Source of the DNA: Cyclobacteriaceae bacterium
Lineage (GTDB): Bacteria; Bacteroidota; Bacteroidia; Cytophagales; Cyclobacteriaceae
Direction of reading: 5' to 3'
Assembly (NCBI GenBank): GCA_019638235.1
Contig: JAHBUE010000001.1
Span: 1,288,492-1,352,491, forward strand
Length of the DNA: 64,000 nt
The notes under the pieces were generated by a model that saw only the letters and a list, made by a program, of their open reading frames with translations, ran no database searches and had not been told where the DNA came from. The position numbers and the translations under genes are program-made. The number at the start of each line of letters is the position of its first letter. Position 1 is the first letter of the stretch. This document shows positions 25,354-34,071 of the stretch, piece after piece.

Positions 25354-26049
25354 ATGTCGAAATACTCCGCTGTTTTTTTTGATTTAGACCACACCCTTTG
25401 GGATTATGAAGCCAACTCCAGCGAAACACTACATGAGTTATATCATCATCATCAGTTGCAGGGCAGGGGCGTTCATACGTTTGCCGATTTTCATAACAGG
25501 TTCAGAGAAGTGAATGCGCAACTCTGGCATTTGTACGACCATGGAAAAATCACCAGCGAAATAATCCGCCAGGAGCGATTCAAAAAAATTCTTCAGCCTT
25601 TTGGTGTAGCGGATGAAGCCCTGACCGCGCAGCTTTCCGAAGAGTATTTGAACGAATGTCCGAAAAAGGGAAACCTGATACCCTATGCCATTGAAACCCT
25701 TGAGTATTTGGCAGGACGATATGCACTGGCTGTTATTACCAATGGTTTTGAAGATGTGCAGCGTGTAAAGATTTCTTCATCGGGTATTGGTTCTTATTTC
25801 ACCCACATTATCACCTCGCAACGCGCAGGGCACAAAAAACCCGCCCCGGAAATTTTTCATTTCGCGTTAGCGTTATATGAGGCAACAGCCAATAACACTG
25901 TGATGATTGGCGACAACCTGCTTACCGATATGGCCGGGGCAAAAAATGCTTCGATTGATACGGTGTTCTTTAACCCGGATGGCGTTGAGCATGACGTAGC
26001 CGTTAATCACGAAATCAGAAATTTGAGTGAGCTTTGTACACTGCTTTGA
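25354..26049 (+). CDS. HAD-superfamily hydrolase, YjjG-type nucleotidase
   Basis: A 231-residue HAD phosphatase. Motif I is FFDLDHTLWDYEANS with nucleophile Asp and the following acid-base Asp; a helical cap follows. Motif II is VITNGFEDVQ, motif III Lys in SQRAGHKKPAPEIFHFAL, motif IV MIGDNLLTDMAGAKNA. The DHTLWDYEANS start is typical of the YjjG/noncanonical pyrimidine nucleotidase branch, which clears mutagenic nucleotides. Single gene, 54 bases before the dehydrogenase gene. Confidence 0.87.
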   Translation: MSKYSAVFFDLDHTLWDYEANSSETLHELYHHHQLQGRGVHTFADFHNRFREVNAQLWHLYDHGKITSEIIRQERFKKILQPFGVADEALTAQLSEEYLNECPKKGNLIPYAIETLEYLAGRYALAVITNGFEDVQRVKISSSGIGSYFTHIITSQRAGHKKPAPEIFHFALALYEATANNTVMIGDNLLTDMAGAKNASIDTVFFNPDGVEHDVAVNHEIRNLSELCTLL

Positions 26050-26050
26050 T

Positions 26051-26058
26051 TAACTTTG
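26051..26058 (+). promoter_or_regulatory. Possible -7 box (TAACTTTG) for the P5C dehydrogenase gene
   Basis: TAACTTTG matches TAnnTTTG and ends 45 bases before the ATG. TTTG candidates upstream lie at 14 and 25 bases, not the ideal 19-21. Confidence 0.35.
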
Positions 26059-26103
26059 TCGCCTGTTCTGAAACGCATTATTTCAACTCAAAATTAACCT
26101 GCT

Positions 26104-27735
26104 ATGCCAAAAGGATTTTTCAATGTACCCGTACCTAAAAATGAACCTGTTTTAGCCTATGCTCCCGGCAGCAAAGAACGCGAATTGCTGAAGAAAGCTC
26201 TCCAGGAAGCGCGAAGCAAGGTGTTGGACATACCTATGTACATTGGCGGTGAGGAAGTTCGTACGGAGAATAAAAAACCGTTGAGTCCTCCGCATGACCG
26301 TCAGCATATACTTGGTCATTTTCATTCCGGTGACAAACAACATGTTGAGCAAGCCATAGATGCAGCGTTGGGCGCGAAAGAACTTTGGGCAAACTTAGGC
26401 TGGGAGCATCGCGCCAGTATTTTTTTAAAAGCTGCCGATTTGCTTGCCGGGCCGTATCGTTATAAAATCAATGCCGCTACCATGTTGGGGCAATCCAAAA
26501 ATGCGTTCCAGGCAGAGATTGATGCAGCGTGCGAGTTTATCGACTTTTTACGATACAATGTGTATTTCATGAGCCAGATTTATCACGAACAACCGGAGTC
26601 ATCAGCCGGTATCTGGAACCGTATGGAGTATCGCCCGCTTGAAGGATTTGTATTTGCCTTAACGCCTTTCAACTTTACCGCCATTGCCGGTAACCTGCCA
26701 ACCAGCGCAGCTCTGATGGGCAACACGGTAGTGTGGAAACCCGCCAACACGCAGATTTATGCAGCCAATGTTATCATGCAGGTGTTGAAAGAAGCCGGTT
26801 TGCCCGATGGCGTTATCAATCTGGTTTATGTGAGCGGCCCGGATGCCGGTGATGTGATTTTTAATCATAAAGACTTTGCAGGCATTCATTTTACAGGAAG
26901 CACCGGAGTTTTTCAGGGCATGTGGAAAACCATTGGTGCGAATATTCATAAGTACAAATCGTATCCGCGCATTGTTGGCGAAACGGGCGGAAAGGATTTT
27001 ATTATGGTGCACAAGAGCGCCAACGCCAAAGAAGTAGCTACGGCCATTTCGCGCGGGGCGTTTGAGTTTCAGGGGCAAAAATGTTCGGCTGCTTCGCGAT
27101 GCTATATTCCTTCCAATCTTTGGAACGATGTGAAGAAATATTTACTCGAAGATTTGAAAACATTTAAGATGGGCGGCACGGAAGATTTCGGCAACTTTAT
27201 TAATGCCGTTATCGATGAAAAAGCTTTCGATTCCATTACCGGCTACATTGAAACAGCCCGTAAGAATCCGATGAACGAAATTATTGCCGGTGGCAAGTAC
27301 GATAAATCGAAAGGCTATTTTATTGAGCCTACCGTTATCGAAACCAAAGACCCTTCTTCCGTTACCATGTGTGAAGAAATTTTCGGACCGGTGGTAACTA
27401 TCTATGTATATCACGAAGAAAATTTTGAGCAAACGCTTGAACTGGTTGACAGCACTTCGCCTTATGCCTTAACAGGGTCAATCTTTGCCAAAGACCGCTA
27501 CGCTGTTGAGTTGGCTACAAAAAAATTAAGTAATTCGGCTGGTAATTTTTACATAAACGATAAGCCAACCGGAGCCGTAGTAGGGCAGCAGCCGTTTGGC
27601 GGGGCAAGGGGCTCGGGCACAAACGATAAGGCAGGCGCTAAAGTAAACCTGCTGCGCTGGGTGTCTATGCGCACCATTAAGGAAACTTTTGTTACGCCTG
27701 TGGATTACCGGTATCCGTTTTTGGAAAAGGAATAA
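26104..27735 (+). CDS. pruA: L-glutamate gamma-semialdehyde dehydrogenase (1-pyrroline-5-carboxylate dehydrogenase)
   Basis: A 543-residue ALDH4-type enzyme that oxidises glutamate semialdehyde to glutamate in proline breakdown. Features: FALTPFNFTAIAGNLPTSAAL, cofactor region VVWKPANTQIYAA, IHFTGSTGVFQGMWKTIG, Glu293 in VGETGGKDF and catalytic Cys327 in FEFQGQKCSAASRCYIP. The C-terminal block is QQPFGGARGSGTNDKAGA. Length and ending are those of the mitochondrial-type enzyme rather than bifunctional PutA. No proline dehydrogenase gene is adjacent. Confidence 0.92.
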   Translation: MPKGFFNVPVPKNEPVLAYAPGSKERELLKKALQEARSKVLDIPMYIGGEEVRTENKKPLSPPHDRQHILGHFHSGDKQHVEQAIDAALGAKELWANLGWEHRASIFLKAADLLAGPYRYKINAATMLGQSKNAFQAEIDAACEFIDFLRYNVYFMSQIYHEQPESSAGIWNRMEYRPLEGFVFALTPFNFTAIAGNLPTSAALMGNTVVWKPANTQIYAANVIMQVLKEAGLPDGVINLVYVSGPDAGDVIFNHKDFAGIHFTGSTGVFQGMWKTIGANIHKYKSYPRIVGETGGKDFIMVHKSANAKEVATAISRGAFEFQGQKCSAASRCYIPSNLWNDVKKYLLEDLKTFKMGGTEDFGNFINAVIDEKAFDSITGYIETARKNPMNEIIAGGKYDKSKGYFIEPTVIETKDPSSVTMCEEIFGPVVTIYVYHEENFEQTLELVDSTSPYALTGSIFAKDRYAVELATKKLSNSAGNFYINDKPTGAVVGQQPFGGARGSGTNDKAGAKVNLLRWVSMRTIKETFVTPVDYRYPFLEKE

Positions 27736-27784
27736 CCTGCTGACATAGGGTTGTCACAGCCCTGCTGTTGTTTTGGAAAAACCT

Positions 27785-27913
27785 GAAGCCATTTCAAAAA
27801 TCGTATAAAGCAACCTTGTCATTCCGGGCTTGACCCGGAATCTGGTTTTTTCGACATTTTTATGGGATCGCGGATCAAGTCCGCGATGACAATTCGATTT
27901 TTGAAATGGCTTC
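27785..27913. mobile_element. MITE-like element with perfect 19-bp terminal inverted repeats
   Basis: GAAGCCATTTCAAAAATCG at 27785-27803 is the exact complement of 27895-27913. Inside lies a second inverted pair of 27-base units (27816-27842 and 27866-27892), each itself palindromic around CCGGGCTTGACCCGG and CGCGGATCAAGTCCGCG. The total is 129 bp without coding capacity. TIR length is typical of a miniature element mobilised in trans. No clear target-site duplication was found. Confidence 0.7.
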
Positions 27914-27931
27914 TTAAACAAAAAGACAGTT

Positions 27932-28042
27932 ATGAAAAAAGTTGTTCATTTTGAAATCCCCGCAGACGATGTTGAGCGGGCGAAAAAGTTTTACAGCATT
28001 TTTGACTGGCAGATGCAGGACTGGCCTATGAAACGGAAATGA
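27932..28042 (+). pseudogene. Truncated VOC-family gene fragment
   Basis: An ATG-initiated 36-codon frame reads MKKVVHFEIPADDVERAKKF then YSIFDWQMQDWPM and stops. It is the N-terminal beta-alpha unit of a PhnB/glyoxalase-like VOC protein, normally about 120 residues. The rest of the domain is absent downstream. It lies right after the MITE-like element, so insertion or deletion probably destroyed the gene. Confidence 0.7.
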
Positions 28043-28098
28043 ATAATTTTTTCATAGGTTTATTTTTAGCGTTCATTTTTCCGTGTTTAGTCAAACTA

Positions 28099-28782
28099 TT
28101 AAAGTGTATCAAGATATGCCTCGATTGAGGCGGCCACTTTTCTGGCATCCTGCAACGCACGTTTTGAATGAACTTGGTCGGTTAGTCTGAAACTTGAATT
28201 TGTTTGAAGAAGAGCTTTGAATTCTTTGCTTTTCTTGAGAGTTTCAAAATCATTGGGTTTCATTGTGATAAAACTGTACTGTTCAAAATTCTGTATAATA
28301 AACGAGGCAGAAGCCTCAATCCAGAAATCATCTGCGTAGGTAAACATATATTTTTTTATGGAATAGATTCGTTCGTACAAGTTCGTTATCGAGATCCTCA
28401 ATGTGTCATTTCTGATTAAATTTAACCCCAGATTTTTTAGCGTTTCGTAACCTGATACGTTTGCGTGAAACGGAGATGCCTGAAAGGCTGAAGCAATTAC
28501 TGTGTCGATAGAAGGATGATAGGGGGCGTCTTTTGTTGTCAGGGTTAACACGCTGTCAATGGCCTTCAATATTTCCATATCAGATTTAATAGTATTCTCC
28601 AATCTGTTTATATCATCGTTTAGCGTAGTCAATAACTCTTTAAGTATTTTCTCTTCAAGCTCATGCTCTTTGGCTTCTTCATACCAGAATTGAAAAAACA
28701 ATGCAATCGAAACCCCGAGTGTGATCATAAATAACTCTGTAATCGCCAGGCGAATGTTGGTGAGTTTTTTAGCGGGCTTCAT
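28099..28782 (-). CDS. DUF6090-type membrane-anchored protein
   Basis: A 227-residue protein with one N-terminal transmembrane segment (LAITELFMITLGVSIALFFQFW) and a helical extracytoplasmic part beginning EEAKEHELEEKILKELLTTLND. A segment SGYETLKNLGLNLIRNDTLRISITNLY is characteristic of the DUF6090 family common in Bacteroidota. Function is unknown; many copies occur per genome. It is transcribed alone. Confidence 0.75.
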   Translation of the reverse strand: MKPAKKLTNIRLAITELFMITLGVSIALFFQFWYEEAKEHELEEKILKELLTTLNDDINRLENTIKSDMEILKAIDSVLTLTTKDAPYHPSIDTVIASAFQASPFHANVSGYETLKNLGLNLIRNDTLRISITNLYERIYSIKKYMFTYADDFWIEASASFIIQNFEQYSFITMKPNDFETLKKSKEFKALLQTNSSFRLTDQVHSKRALQDARKVAASIEAYLDTL

Positions 28783-28892
28783 GCTGTTAAATTCTCGTTT
28801 TAAAAAATATACGACTTATGCGCCAAATCTACATAAAACTGACCACCAACGCCAAAATTAAAAAAATGCCCCAGCTTTTGATAAGTAAAGAC

Positions 28893-28946
28893 CGGGGCTA
28901 ACGTGAACCTGCTGCGTACCCATGCCGTTGCCGGTAATTTCTTGTT
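28893..28946 (+). pseudogene. Possible fragment of an aldehyde dehydrogenase C-terminus
   Basis: The bases 28893-28915 match 20 of 23 positions of the pruA gene at 27634-27656, in the same orientation, encoding GANVNLLR against GAKVNLLR. After this the reading diverges and stops at about 28950. It may be the tail of a lost paralogue in the 164-base gap between two genes. Short match, so weak evidence. Confidence 0.3.
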
Positions 28947-29231
28947 TTAGCTTCCGCCAAACGGTGTTCCGAATATACCCACGGCAAGTTCTGCCCAAAC
29001 GAGGAGGAAAGCTAAAAGCAGAATAGTACACGCTACTATTCGGTATCGTGTTGTTTTTATTTTTCTCAAAATGAATTCCAATGCGAGGCCTGCGCCAAGC
29101 AAAAGAATGCCTGCGGCAATGAAATCAGTCGAAGTCCAGTTCACTTCATCCGTGAAGTGCATGGCTATCAGTGGTATGAGCAGCAAAAGCGTTGCTGTAA
29201 CCACTATTCCGATAGGTCGTTTGTTTTGCAT
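28947..29231 (-). CDS. Small three-TM membrane protein of the creD cluster
   Basis: A 94-residue hydrophobic protein with three predicted transmembrane stretches: VVTATLLLLIPLIAMHF, FIAAGILLLGAGLALEFIL and VACTILLLAFLLVWAELAVGIFG. This small protein commonly follows creD in Bacteroidota. It starts 19 bases after the creD stop and is probably co-transcribed. Function unknown. Confidence 0.8.
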   Translation of the reverse strand: MQNKRPIGIVVTATLLLLIPLIAMHFTDEVNWTSTDFIAAGILLLGAGLALEFILRKIKTTRYRIVACTILLLAFLLVWAELAVGIFGTPFGGS

Positions 29232-29250
29232 AATTATTAACTGTTTGTTT

Positions 29251-30681
29251 TTATCCGTTTGTGTTTGTTACCTGTTGTTCTTTATACCAACTCACTCTCC
29301 TGCTGAAATACATCAGTGTGGCCACAATCAGGAACAATCCAATACTTCCTATAAGTAACGAGAAATCCTGTTGCAGGATGATGATGAAGATGAACGTGTA
29401 GAAGATCACTAATAGAGTGGTGAATAAAAAGTTCAACCTTCTATCCGTTAAGAATGATGTTGCGTAAGCAGCAATCAGCCCTACGGTAGCCACTGTTGAA
29501 ATCCAGTAGGCAATAGTGTAGCCAACCTGTTCCGAGAAACTCAACAGCAGCGTGTAGTATATAATAAGCGCTGCACCAATAAGAATGTATTGAAAAGGAT
29601 GAATCCGGATTTTTTGAGTAATCTCCACTAAAAAGAGCGCAACAAAAGTAAGTACGATAATGAGTATGCCGTACTTGGCCGTGCGTATGCTTTTCTGATA
29701 CTGATCTACCGGCACTAAAAGTTTTAACCCGAATTCCGAGCCGACTAATTCCTGGTGGCTGTCTTTCCACTGTTGCGCAAACGGACGATTGAAGTGGAGC
29801 ACGTTCCAGGTGGCCGTAAAATCAATGTCGGTTATTTCGCGTGTTGTGGGTAAAAACTCACCGTTAAAACTTGGGTCGGGCCAGGGGCCACTTAGGTTTA
29901 CAGTAGTAGTTTTTCCGGAGGGCACAAAACTTAACCGGCTGCTCCCTTTCAGATTAAAAGCAATGTCAGCGTTTGTGGTAAAATCATCTTCGCTCTTCCA
30001 GTTAAGTGGTGCCACAATGCCGGTTGCCGACTTAACGGAGTAGGCGGCATCCTCGTACATGCGTGGTTGAACAATCCGTTCAAATTTTTGTGTTGATACA
30101 CCAATGTTTTGTGCAGGCTCGGAAGCAAGGTTTTGATTGCCTGCTTTTATTACCGGAGGAGTTTTGTTGATGCCGCGAAGGTCGGTAATGGCCACGATCA
30201 GGTGCGCTTCATTCCAAAGGATCATATCTTCTGCAATTTCGAGGCGTTTAAAATCGGGTTTGCTAAAAACAGCTTTCATGTTAAAGGAAGATTCATACAC
30301 TACGGCATCGAAAATTCCGCGCGAAAGTTTTTCGGGGCTAACGGTTCCGTTTATGTCAAGCGTTTCAGGAAGAAAAAATGATTTTCGTGTACTCTCTTTT
30401 ATTTCTACCTGGTCTTTATCGATTTTGATTGTTTCGCGGTGCTTGTAGGGCACAACTAATATCGGGCCTGAAAGCGTTTGGTTTCCCGACCACTTGTCCG
30501 ACACTTCGGCAATAACCGATTCAGCGCGCTGTTGTCGTTCTTCAATCATGCTGGCAATCCAGGCTGCGGGTATCAGCAACACTAAAATCAGAAATCCGAT
30601 TGACGCAAGTTTTACGGTGATCGATTCTTTCAACCACTGATTGAAGCGATCGGGGAGGTTGGTTGATTTGATTGGTTCCAT
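29251..30681 (-). CDS. creD: CreD, cell envelope integrity inner-membrane protein
   Basis: A 476-residue protein with an N-terminal membrane segment (IGFLILVLLIPAAWIASMI) followed by a large periplasmic domain (VPYKHRETI, LSRGIFDAVVYESSFNMKAVF, PLNWKSEDDFTTNADIAFNLKGSSRLSFVPSGK). Five to six C-terminal transmembrane helices follow (GILIIVLTFVALFLVEI, IHPFQYILIGAALIIYYTLLLSFSE). These are the conserved blocks of CreD. In enterobacteria CreD is linked to colicin tolerance and envelope stress; here it is with a winged-helix regulator and a membrane protein upstream, the usual Bacteroidota layout. Confidence 0.92.
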   Translation of the reverse strand: MEPIKSTNLPDRFNQWLKESITVKLASIGFLILVLLIPAAWIASMIEERQQRAESVIAEVSDKWSGNQTLSGPILVVPYKHRETIKIDKDQVEIKESTRKSFFLPETLDINGTVSPEKLSRGIFDAVVYESSFNMKAVFSKPDFKRLEIAEDMILWNEAHLIVAITDLRGINKTPPVIKAGNQNLASEPAQNIGVSTQKFERIVQPRMYEDAAYSVKSATGIVAPLNWKSEDDFTTNADIAFNLKGSSRLSFVPSGKTTTVNLSGPWPDPSFNGEFLPTTREITDIDFTATWNVLHFNRPFAQQWKDSHQELVGSEFGLKLLVPVDQYQKSIRTAKYGILIIVLTFVALFLVEITQKIRIHPFQYILIGAALIIYYTLLLSFSEQVGYTIAYWISTVATVGLIAAYATSFLTDRRLNFLFTTLLVIFYTFIFIIILQQDFSLLIGSIGLFLIVATLMYFSRRVSWYKEQQVTNTNG

Positions 30682-30734
30682 ATTTATTTATTGTTTAAAA
30701 GAACTTTTATTTTCAAAGTAAATGAATAAAAAAA

Positions 30735-31034
30735 TCAGCGCTGCGTTTTGATCAATTCTTCTAATGCGTCTAAGTGTTTTTTAAAAGCGTTTTTTCCTTT
30801 TTCGGTAGCCTTGTATTTGGTGTTCGGCTTTCGGTTCACAAACGATTTTGACACAGACAAATATTTTTCTTTTTCCAGCGCTTTCAGGTTCGATGCAAGG
30901 TTGCCGTCAGTAATATTCAACACATCTTTCAATGAGTTGAAATCATACGAATCGTTCGCTACCAGCACAGACATAATCTGTAACCGCACCCGATGCTCCA
31001 ATACCCGGTCTAACTGTTCAAACGGATTTTTCAC
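30735..31034 (-). CDS. Winged-helix transcriptional regulator of the creD cluster
   Basis: A 99-residue HTH protein: LEHRVRLQIMSVLVANDSYDFNSLKDVL, NITDGNLASNLKALEKEKYLSVSK (recognition helix) and a wing FVNRKPNTKYKATEKGKNAF. This is the HTH_34/MarR-like class always found just upstream of creD in this phylum. Its start overlaps the upstream gene stop (ATGA) and it lies 53 bases before creD. Likely autoregulator. Confidence 0.88.
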   Translation of the reverse strand: MKNPFEQLDRVLEHRVRLQIMSVLVANDSYDFNSLKDVLNITDGNLASNLKALEKEKYLSVSKSFVNRKPNTKYKATEKGKNAFKKHLDALEELIKTQR

Positions 31035-31654
31035 TTGTCGTAACGATAATGCATTACTGCTCCATACACAATATGCAGCACACCAAACCCAAACGCCCAG
31101 AAGACTAATCCGTAACCCGGCAATAGTGCGGCAATCAATCCTAAAACAATTTCAGAAAAACCTAAGTAGCGTATCTCCGTAACGGTAAACGCGCTGGCCT
31201 GTATAAGCGCAAGCCCGTAAAAAATTAAACAGGCCGGGGCAACAATGCCATAGTATCCGCGCGAAACGAGAATTAAGATTAACAAGCCGCCCGTTATCAG
31301 CGGAATAAAAAGATTGGCCATAAGGCCTTTGCTGGTTTTATTCCAGATGGTTAAGCCGAGGCGTTTTGCTTTACGCTGACTCATAAGATACCCTGTAATG
31401 ATGGACAGCGCAAGCACACCTGCCGCAATCAGCATCAGCCTTAGCACAATGGTGCTTTCGTCTACATAATAAAACCTGAACCCGAACGGAGGGTGTGGGT
31501 AATAAATGAGGTAGTACGCCAGCCCGGCTCCGGTGAGGGCGTACATACCGGCCAATACCCCGGAAAGCCCGCTAAGGGATAGGAATTTTACAGACCGTTC
31601 CATAGCCGAGCGGATGGAGGCAATATCGCCCTCGTAATCGTGAATGTCTTTCAT
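31031..31654 (-). CDS. Membrane protein of the creD cluster
   Basis: A 207-residue protein with about six transmembrane segments after a short cytoplasmic N-terminus (IRSAMERSVKFLSLSGLSGV). Segments include GVLAGMYALTGAGLAYYLIY, LMLIAAGVLALSIITGYLM, LFIPLITGGLLILILVS and LIAALLPGYGLVFWAFGFGV. It is the first gene of the four-gene creD operon. Function is not known; it may present the signal to the HTH partner. Confidence 0.78.
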   Translation of the reverse strand: MKDIHDYEGDIASIRSAMERSVKFLSLSGLSGVLAGMYALTGAGLAYYLIYYPHPPFGFRFYYVDESTIVLRLMLIAAGVLALSIITGYLMSQRKAKRLGLTIWNKTSKGLMANLFIPLITGGLLILILVSRGYYGIVAPACLIFYGLALIQASAFTVTEIRYLGFSEIVLGLIAALLPGYGLVFWAFGFGVLHIVYGAVMHYRYDK

Positions 31655-31780
31655 TTAAAAGAACTTTTAAATTCAAAGTTAATCACTGTAACGATACCCG
31701 CAAGCACGGGGTTGGGTTTTTATGCTTATTTTTATTTGGTGAGAATGAAAGTAGAGGCTGGGTGAATAGGTGAGGTCAAA

Positions 31781-31812
31781 AAAAAGCCGTTTCTGCTTTT
31801 GAAACGGCTTTT
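31781..31812 (-). terminator. Intrinsic terminator after tRNA-Asn
   Basis: AAAAAGCCGTTTC / GAAACGGCTTTT perfect stem with a 7-base loop, followed on the minus strand by a T run. It lies immediately 3' of the tRNA. Confidence 0.85.
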
Positions 31813-31816
31813 GTTG

Positions 31817-31890
31817 CTCCTCCTCTTGGACTTGAACCAAGGACCCTCTGATTAACAGTCAGATGCTCTAACCGGCTGAGCTAAGGAGGA
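31817..31890 (-). tRNA. tRNA-Asn (anticodon GTT)
   Basis: On the minus strand: acceptor TCCTCCT/AGGAGGA, D arm GCTC...GAGC, anticodon arm CTGAC-TGTTAAT-(C)AG with anticodon GTT, T arm with TTCAAGT, discriminator G as expected for Asn. CCA not encoded. Confidence 0.95.
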
Positions 31891-31911
31891 ATTCCTGATT
31901 TTTTGGGAGTG

Positions 31912-31944
31912 CAATATTAAGACTATGACCGGGTAAAATCAAAA
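31912..31944 (-). promoter_or_regulatory. Promoter of tRNA-Asn
   Basis: Minus strand TTTTG (31940-31944), 20-base spacer and TAATATTG (31912-31919; one mismatch to TAnnTTTG), 21 bases before the tRNA. Confidence 0.65.
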
Positions 31945-32028
31945 TGTAATACGATTTTTGTTGAATTCTGCCCCTTTTGCTGCCGTTATTGCACACCATA
32001 AAATTCTTCAGTAGTTTAAGGTAGAACT

Positions 32029-33936
32029 ATGAGAGCAAGCGCAGTATTCATTTTTGGAATTTTCTGGATTGGGCAGGCAGTTTTTGCGCAACAGCCCTTC
32101 TTGGTAGATGATGCCGTTGACGAGCGTAATTTCATGCCCAACGAACTCAGCTTCTACGTTGACTCGGCCAACAGTTTAACGTTTGCTGACATCACCTCGA
32201 CCGGGTTTTCAGAACGGTTTCAAATCCATCAGGGGTATCAGAACATCAACTTCAAAACCAACACTTCGTATTGGATACGCCTTCCCATTCAGCACACCAG
32301 CCATTCGCGTAAAGTGTGGCTGTTGGAATTTTACGACCAGTCCATCGACCACATAGAAGCCTTTATCCCTGAATATGACGGAAGTTACCGCGTGGTGAGC
32401 GTGGGCGATCAGCACCCGTTTACCAATCGCTCTTTCAGGCACAAAAACTTTGAGTTTCAGCTCGACATGAGCCGCGATACGGTAATGGTGTATTACTTCC
32501 GCGTGCAGTCGCACGAATTTGCCGACTTGCGTATTGCACTTCGTTCGGTAAACCGGTTTGTGTATTACGCCTTGAACGAATACTTCCTGTTCGGAACTTT
32601 TTACGGCATGATCCTCATCATCAGCCTCTATAATTTTCTGATGTACATAGCCATTCGCGAGATTAAAAATATTTATTACACCTGCTATATACTTAGCGTG
32701 GCTGGCTATGCCATGAGTTTGGACGGTATCGGTTTTCAATACCTGTGGCCTAACCATCCGGAGTGGAACAACTATGCCGTTGGGGTTTTTCTTTATTTGC
32801 TGATACTGTGGGCGCTCGTCTTTACACGCAAATTTTTAAGCACAAAGGCCAATGCACCGTTGCTCGACAAGCTGCTAAAATGGATGATTATTGCCCGAAC
32901 GGCAATCTTTGCCGTAGAGCTTTTCTTCTTTCCACAATTCTTAACCTACCGGAACCTGGAGATCATCCCCCTGTCGCTTATTTTTTATACGGCCATAACC
33001 GTTTGGCGCGGTGGGTACAAGCCTGCGCGCTTCTTTGTTATTGCTTACGGAATACTCTTCGCAGGTTTCTTTCTGCGTATGATGGTGTATTTTAATGCGT
33101 TGCCCTTTACTACGCTGTCGCATTATAGCCTTCACTTTTCATTTGTACTGGAAATGCTCTTCCTCACGTTTGCCCTGGGCGACCGCATTCGAATTTTGAA
33201 AGACATGCGCGACCGGGCGTTGCGCAGGATAATCCATCAGCATGAATTAAACATGCAACTGAAAGACAAGGTAAACCGCGAACTGGAGCAAAAGGTGAGC
33301 GCGCGAACATTAGAGTTAGATAAGAAAAACCAGGAGTTGGAAGAAAGCAATAAAAAGCTGGTGGAGCAGGCCGACAAAATCAATAAAATCAACTCCATGC
33401 TCGACTTAGACAACTGGAAGCTGAAAAGCAGCATTAAGGAAGTGCTGAACGAGCGGTTGCAGGAAAAAACTATGGATTACGAGCAGTTCCGCACCCTGTA
33501 TCCCGATACGTTGTCGTGTCACCGTTTCTTAGAGCAACTGAAGTGGGAGCGCGGCTTTCAATGCCGGAAATGTGGAAATGAGAAGTATTTTAACGGAAGC
33601 CAGAAATTTGCGCGCAGGTGCACCCGGTGCGGGTATAATGAGTCCATAACAGCCTATACCATCTTCCACAGCATTAAATTCCCGATAGAGAAGGCGTTTT
33701 ATATGGCCTACCTTACGGTTATTGGCCGTAAACAGCATACGCTTGAAGAATTATCGGACAAGCTGGATGTGGGGGTAAATACAGTGTGGTCGTTCCGCAA
33801 TAAAGTACAACAACGCCTTGTAGAGCTTGAAAACAGGGGTAAAAAACTCACCGGCTCAAGGTGGGAAGAGGTCATTTTGGAGGTACCCCCTACCGTCACT
33901 AAGCAGAAAACCGACCCGGAACACGTTTTCAGGTAG
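32029..33936 (+). CDS. 7TM-DISM receptor fused to IS1595-type transposase DNA-binding domain
   Basis: A 635-residue chimeric receptor. Residues 1-21 are a signal peptide; about 22-165 match the 7TMR-DISM extracellular domain (SYWIRLPIQHTS, VWLLEFYDQSIDHIEAF), a carbohydrate-binding-like sandwich. Seven transmembrane helices span about 185-385, followed by a coiled coil (395-475, heavy in E, K, L, N). The C-terminus (483-597) is the N-terminal part of an IS1595-family transposase: FRTLYPDTLSCHRFLEQLKW, a zinc ribbon with Cys512, Cys515, Cys531 and Cys534 (CRKCG...CTRCG), TAYTIFHSIKFPIEKAFYMA and an HTH with DKLDVGVNTVWSFRNKV. The DDE catalytic domain is absent and nothing like it remains downstream. 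I infer a membrane-tethered DNA-binding regulator. A SusCD locus starts 245 bases downstream on the same strand. Confidence 0.85.
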   Translation: MRASAVFIFGIFWIGQAVFAQQPFLVDDAVDERNFMPNELSFYVDSANSLTFADITSTGFSERFQIHQGYQNINFKTNTSYWIRLPIQHTSHSRKVWLLEFYDQSIDHIEAFIPEYDGSYRVVSVGDQHPFTNRSFRHKNFEFQLDMSRDTVMVYYFRVQSHEFADLRIALRSVNRFVYYALNEYFLFGTFYGMILIISLYNFLMYIAIREIKNIYYTCYILSVAGYAMSLDGIGFQYLWPNHPEWNNYAVGVFLYLLILWALVFTRKFLSTKANAPLLDKLLKWMIIARTAIFAVELFFFPQFLTYRNLEIIPLSLIFYTAITVWRGGYKPARFFVIAYGILFAGFFLRMMVYFNALPFTTLSHYSLHFSFVLEMLFLTFALGDRIRILKDMRDRALRRIIHQHELNMQLKDKVNRELEQKVSARTLELDKKNQELEESNKKLVEQADKINKINSMLDLDNWKLKSSIKEVLNERLQEKTMDYEQFRTLYPDTLSCHRFLEQLKWERGFQCRKCGNEKYFNGSQKFARRCTRCGYNESITAYTIFHSIKFPIEKAFYMAYLTVIGRKQHTLEELSDKLDVGVNTVWSFRNKVQQRLVELENRGKKLTGSRWEEVILEVPPTVTKQKTDPEHVFR

Positions 33937-34071
33937 CAAAATTCAGCAAACGTTTACGGATGTTTTTTTTATGTGATCAATTTTAGAGATTGACCCTATT
34001 ATTTACAATTTATGGGTTTAATCAATGTTTTTTTTGTATAAAATACACCTTACTAAAAAGGGTACAAAGCC

